Assembly: GCA_015680685.1 (NCBI GenBank)
Contig: MNCI01022611.1
Coordinates: 892,018-956,017 of the forward strand
Length of the DNA: 64,000 nucleotides
Reading direction: 5' to 3'
Source: Gnetum montanum
Taxonomy: Eukaryota > Streptophyta > Gnetopsida > Gnetales > Gnetaceae
Position 1 is the first letter of the stretch, and each line of letters begins with the position of its first letter. The position numbers and the translations under genes were made by a program. Shown piece after piece: positions 59,101 through 64,000 of the stretch. The notes under the pieces are model-generated. The model did no database searches. It saw only the letters and a list, made by a program, of their open reading frames with translations, and had not been told where the DNA came from.

Positions 59101-61092
59101 CCACCAAATGATGTGGGTAAATCACATTCTATCACCACTAAGGAAATTTGTGGTAATATTTTTGCATCCATCAACAACATGGAGAGAAAGCCCCATGTTG
59201 ATTAAGGAAACATGGAAAAGGCTAAGGAGTTGCATGTCAAAGTTGAGGGTTCCACTAGAGTAATACTAAAGATACATATAGTTGATGAGACAATGTCATT
59301 CATTGAGGAGCCTTTGAGAAAAAGATGAATCATCAAACTTAATTGAGTGAATCATGGGGTTAAAGGTACATTATAATAGTTTTATTATTTTTTGTTAATT
59401 TGTTTTGAAGTTATGTTTTAAGTAATGTAGTTGTGTTATGATTTTGTCTTAGGAAAAATGTGTTAAGTTCTATATTTTGTGATTGTGATTCCTACATGCA
59501 AGCAACAAGAATAGGTAGCCATAGTAGTAGTAATAGTAGCTAAGGCAGAATGAAGGCATCAAGAAGAGGAAGCATTACAACATCATGAGGATGATGGTCT
59601 ATCCAATCCTCCATTGGATAGATTTGATGTCATATATAAGGATTCTTGCTTAGGTGAACCTTCTATCATCACACTAGAGTGTCTTTTAGGTACTTATGAT
59701 ATTTTGTTTCATATGTCATACATATTATTTTTTTATTTCATATTTGACCTTGGTCATAGTTATTAATTATTTATTACAATTGTTATAGCTTTGGACCCTT
59801 AGGCTACTACTTCCACATCTACATTCTACATGAAACCATGGCTAGACATTTCTAATAAGATTGAGTTTATGTCAGGTGTGGCTGAAGACATAATCGACCA
59901 ATTACAATAGATAGCTCCCAAATTTGGTGAGAGTTCTAACTTATTTTTCCTTTGTTATTTACATGTCTTAAATTTTCAAATGATTTTATGGTTATGTAGC
60001 TTTTATCATCTTTTGTTGTCAATTATTAACTAGTTTTATTTGTTTAATTTTGTTGTGTCATTTATAGTGCCTAAGCTAATATGGGATCCTAACTGGGCTA
60101 TGGAGATCAATTCATTACCTGCCCTACCACCTAATATGGTAAATGTTCCACTTAAGTTTTATGAGAGTGACACTGCATGTGCACTTTTGTATGCAAAAGC
60201 TTTATGGAAATGCAAATTCTCTAATGAGTTCTTATGGGAATGAGTTATGGCATTAGAGAGGAATACTAAGAGGTTGGTTGAGGAGGTGAAGGATCTCAAG
60301 AATCATAAGAAGTTCATGGAAGCCCAAGTGTACAGCATGGACTCCTTGTATACCAATGAAATAACATGGGCATGATATCAGAATTCCATTAATGGTAAGG
60401 TTACCCTTGCCAGAGAGGATGCAAAGTAAAAACTTCAAATGGACCTATTGTCTCATAAGGCTGGTGAATGCAAAGATTATTATACTTAGGTCCTTGAATG
60501 TGGTTGAGTGTAAAAGGATCATAAGAAAAAGTACAAAGCCAAATAGGATGCCTATCTTAAATGGTTACAAGATGAATCTACTAAACAACACCAATTGGCG
60601 TTATTCATGAAAGGGATTAATGCGAAGGACATCTACAAGCTATTTGTAGATAGCATGATTGTAGCTATTTTTCCTACTTATTAGATTCCTACTATATTAT
60701 GGGAGGTAACTATTGCCACATTCTCACATGAGCCACCTACATGAAGTGATGTCAACAAGAGTAATATCCTCATTGGTGTTAATCTTGGGGACGTGGAGTG
60801 GGCTACCATGACCAAAAATTAGCTCCTCCACCATCTAGAGATTGGTCTTTGGAATTTTCCCATGGAGTATGCTACTCCAAAACCTTCTCTGGTCTACTTA
60901 TTTTAGTTTTTTTTAATCTATTCTAGTTTAGTTTGATTTAGCTTTTTTATTATGTTTTTGGCCACCTTTTTAATTCTTCTTAGTTACATATTTATGTTTT
61001 ATAGTTGTTATTATAGGTCATAGATGCTACTAGCAACTCTAAGGGTGATCATATTTGAGATAATCCTCTTCCTCCTCCAATTTCACCTTAGA
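56105..61092 (+). pseudogene. E3 cargo gene, copy C (full length)
   Basis: Antisense to E3 pol. First exon about 56105-56230 (KKTSIRKKPTLDEVDDTTHG). Long intron, then exon 1 to 57740 (KVDDPKACVEGETHDDM). Intron 1 57741-57840, acceptor mutated to TG. Exon 2 57841-58114 (YGVNDQGLIKGDN). Intron 2 58115-58310. Exon 3 58311-59365 (LLNLFMVPSPLVPTIEM, EPTFSDLFNVP, IEGTQFNRASNLV, LEEKILKL, AAYLPRFAKFL). Intron 3 59366-59452. Exon 4 59453-59699 (QEEEALQHHEDD). Intron 4 59700-59788. Exon 5 59789-59926 (YMKPWLDISNKIEFMSG). Intron 5 59927-60067. Exon 6 60068 to about 60900, a coiled coil (ALERNTKRLVEEVKDLKN). Last exon 61017-61092 (NPLPPPISP). Function unknown; many stops. Confidence 0.65.
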
Positions 61093-62099
61093 TCCATCTA
61101 TTTTGATCATGTTCTTAGTTACATCTATTGTTATTGATGTTGTGATGTTAACATTATGATGTTGAGACTAGTGTTAGTCATCTAGTTGTTGATTAATGGT
61201 TCATTGTTCTAGATACTATTTAAACTCTTATGATCATGATTCTGTGCTATGACATTTCAATTATTATCTTGAAACCTCTTTAATTTTATTTATGATATCA
61301 TAATATTTGATGTTTTAAACATTTCATGTGTTATAAATTTTCACTTCAACTATAGGGCTATGTTGGTTATCTTATAGGATCATCGAATACTAAAAATGAT
61401 GTAAATGGCTAGGCTATAAGGGTGTGAACTAGGTTGCAAGTAGGCTATAGATGTTTGCTAGTTTAACGCCATGGTGGATCATACAATTTTCCAATTTTAG
61501 GCCATGGTGAACCCTATGTTATTTTCCATTTTAAGGTCATAGCATGTCATACGATGTTTGCTAGTTTTAGGTCATGGTGAGCCATAGGATATTACAAAGG
61601 AAAACATATCATTTATCTATTTTTTGTTTTAAACTTTTCATTGATTTTTTTAGTTTTAAATTTTTTATGAGGATTTCATATTTAACATGCTAAAAGAAAA
61701 AAGTTTTTAAAACTAAAAATGCAAACAAGAGTAAACTTTAGGCTATGAAATTTGAAATTTAACATAAAATAAAATAAAATAGTGCATATTAATAACATGT
61801 AAGATAGGCTAAAAAGCTATAAGTAAAAATAGCTAAATGCTTATAGGTGCATAGGACAAGTGGATCAAGGGTGCACATTATTTGTGCAAATGTTTCCTAA
61901 TCTTTCAAAGATTAGGAAATGTATATGGTCTATTTTCCATAAGCTTGTATTTTCCATCTTCCTCACTAATGATGTTAAAGAGGAGCTCTCTCCATAGTGT
62001 ATCCCTAGGTCCATCATCATTAGTTTTGGCCTCTTTAGCTTCATTGGCTTCTTGACCTTGTGGCTAGGAGTTTCTTATTGAAACTTCACTTTGGATGGA
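61093..62099. other. non-coding link between cargo C and gag-PR, with GGCC motifs
   Basis: AT-rich. At 61440-61580 there are three diverged copies of TTTTAGGCCATGGTG / TTTTAGGTCATGGTG, the same motif that borders the cargo on its other side in E1 and E4. A perfect hairpin lies at 61893-61919. No gene. Confidence 0.45.
61893..61919. repeat. perfect 13-bp inverted repeat (hairpin)
   Basis: TTTCCTAATCTTT, one C, then AAAGATTAGGAAA. No mismatch. Confidence 0.65.
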
Positions 62100-62180
62100 T
62101 GATGAGTAGCGAGGTACCCCTACGCTCAACCATACAAATATGAGCATTTCACACATGATCCGGTCGAATTCCAAGGACTA
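62100..62180 (-). repeat. LTR-end fragment of the E5 family
   Basis: The plus strand TGATGAGTAGCGAGGTACCC, then CAACCATACAAA and GATCCGGTCGAA, aligns to 47113-47190 with a handful of differences. It runs straight into the protease remnant. There is no primer site or second LTR nearby. Confidence 0.6.
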
Positions 62181-62195
62181 AGTGCTTATGCGTCC

Positions 62196-64000
62196 TTGTG
62201 GAACAAGGATGGATTGGTTGATTGTTATCTTCCTAGGATAAGGTTGAATCTTAGTATTTCCTCCACCACTAAGAAGTTAGCCATTGTGGAGAATTTTTTC
62301 CTTACTACAAAGTCTAAAGAGATAGAGCCTTTGATGACAACCCACGATTCCTTGAAGGATTTAAGAGAAGATGTTGAAGTATGTTATAGATGTTCTATTA
62401 GATCCAAATGCTCAACAATGGTATAGAATATTACATTCATTATCACCCCATCATCTACATGCACTCTATGAACTTTATATTGTACTAAAATTATTGTATT
62501 AAAAAGAGAAGTCTTTGTTACCTCATCATCTTGGGGATCTATCTTAATTTCACTATTACAAAATACTAGTGATGTTGACTTTTTTTCTTCCCTAGGTGAA
62601 GATAGTACCATAATTGCATGGATGGTTTCTAAGTTAGTGAGGATGTCCTTGTTAATGGTAATAAAGGTCAACATCTTAACTAGTGCCTCATGATATGCTG
62701 CAGAAGTCTTGAGAAGGCCATACAGGCTAAGGTTTATATTCTTTTGCTTTAGCAACTATTTGACCTATTCCATCACATTAAAGAAGTATTTGTTATTGGC
62801 CATGGGATTCTTGTTCCTATTATCCTTAAACTCCTCCATCATCCCAAAATGTGAACTTCATGTTTCAGATGTTATGGCTTAGTCTCTTTCCCCTACCTTT
62901 GGGGCTAGGAATCCTCCTGTGGCTTACTAGTTAAAGCAACCTAGGTAATAAGGGTCATAGGAATGGATGAGATGAGGATGGGCTTTGATGGGCCAACATC
63001 CTTCCATGCTTTTGGTTACTTATAATTTTTGTCTTTAGGTTTTTCATAAATTTCTTACATTTTTTAGTTGGGAACTTCTTGTTGTCCTTGGTTGGTTGGG
63101 AAGAAGAAGTAATTACATTAGCTACCAAAGGAGGACATTTGTTGGTTGTACAAATCAATTTGGTTGAAATAGGAGGGGGAACTCTAATCATGAAAGGATA
63201 TTTGAGTGGCATTGATAATGGTATACTTACAACAAAAGGGTTTCTTGAACTAGTGGGAGTTGAAGGGCTCCTTTTATTGCAAGAAGGTACCCAAATCACA
63301 AACAATTCCCTTATATGCCTTAGTATTATTAACATTGAATGCCACGATAGTATATGGGCTATTTTAGGTGTTCAATGGATCCTTATAGATATGCATCAAC
63401 TAGTTCTAAGGCCTAACTAGGTTGGAAGCATCAAGCGCTAGTTCATTATTGTCTATCATCTTCTATAGGTTATCTTTTAATGCAAGGAAAAAGTCAATAT
63501 CATGACCTAGTAGTTGATGCTAGTGATAGAAAAGGTGAATTATAAAGTATTTGGACACTAGAGGGTCATCTTTGGTTGCACAAGTGGGGAATTTTCCTAT
63601 CTCACATAGCCTCTCATGCCTCTTATGGGCATTTTCTATCATCTATTTATACTATATGCTTTCACTCTTTAATAGTTTGTCAAAAAGTTCTAATTCCTTT
63701 AATGGTAGCCTAGTATACTTTGATTGCTCTTTTCATTCAAAGTTGGGACTTACAGTAGTTGATGCATAGGCCCTAGATATTGAAGATTATTTACTATTAA
63801 TAGGGACCTTGGGTTGGTTTGCTCTTGGCCCCTGGGTGTTGTCTTGCTCTTCTTTTCCATAGTGGCCACCACTACATTGTTTTACCTCCATCTCTCCTTA
63901 TCCTTTCATGCATTTTGGTTATTGTATGCCATGTAGGTAGGATTATGGCTAGCTCCTGCAACATCCTCTATGTTCTTAGTTTGGGAGAAGGCCTAACTAA
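62196..64000 (-). pseudogene. E3 gag-protease remnant (runs off the window)
   Basis: The minus strand from the right edge shows a degraded gag end with LPLKELELFDKLLKS, HLFYH..QLLGHD and LALKDNL.KMIDNNEL (compare the YHxxxGHxTxxC, LKDxIxxLIDxG region), a Pro/Lys-rich linker (62955-63335), then an aspartic protease with VHVDDG at 62447-62462 and a terminal FNLILGR near 62225. It is homologous to 10660-12630 of E2. Stops and shifts are present. That it belongs to E3 is inferred from order and strand. Confidence 0.6.

Overview
The window looks like nuclear heterochromatin of a land plant with a large, repeat-rich genome. It is AT-rich, has no intact host gene, and consists almost wholly of old, stop-riddled Ty3/gypsy LTR retrotransposons nested in one another. 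A gymnosperm or another slow-turnover giant genome fits best, but the sequence does not fix the species.

Four elements (E1 to E4) belong to one family. Its LTR is about 1.5 kb, its polypurine tract ends in AAAGAGG, and its pol order is RT, RNase H, a second (archaeal-type) RNase H, then integrase. That order is diagnostic of the plant Tat lineage (Ogre/Retand/Grande relatives). Layout: 3560-4496 is an integrase fragment of another gypsy lineage, into which E1 (minus strand) inserted. E1 keeps its 3' LTR (4497-5663) and the integrase C-terminus (6780-7039). It is then split by E2 (7040-14940, minus, both LTRs, PBS, PPT, near-identical 5-bp target duplication, gag-PR present but pol deleted). 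E1 resumes at 14946 with integrase, both RNases H and RT, a spacer, and a cargo gene cut at 23985 by E3. E3 (minus) has its 3' LTR at 23986-25504, pol to about 30020 and a spacer to about 30960. I infer that it continues at 46251-47112 and from 55004 to the window end, with a cargo gene and gag-PR. E4 (plus strand, about 30961-46250) sits inside E3, and so does E5 (47113-55003, minus), a different, non-autonomous family. E5 encodes gag plus a second ORF and has no pol.

The most unusual thing is the cargo. E1, E3 and E4 each carry, on the strand opposite to pol, remnants of the same multi-exon gene with GT...AG introns at matching places (exon 3 is 1054 versus 1055 nt and exon 5 is 138 versus 138 nt in the two fullest copies). 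It lies upstream of RT, and in E3 between protease and RT, where Ogre-type elements have an intron. Being antisense would let the gene keep its introns through retrotransposition of the element. E5 is also odd: the core of its LTR promoter (a GATATC..GATATC palindrome plus TATAAATA) is repeated inside the element ahead of its second ORF, and its 5' LTR has shrunk to 38 bp.

Every coding region is broken by stops or frameshifts. Nothing here is expected to be active today. All boundaries were read by eye.
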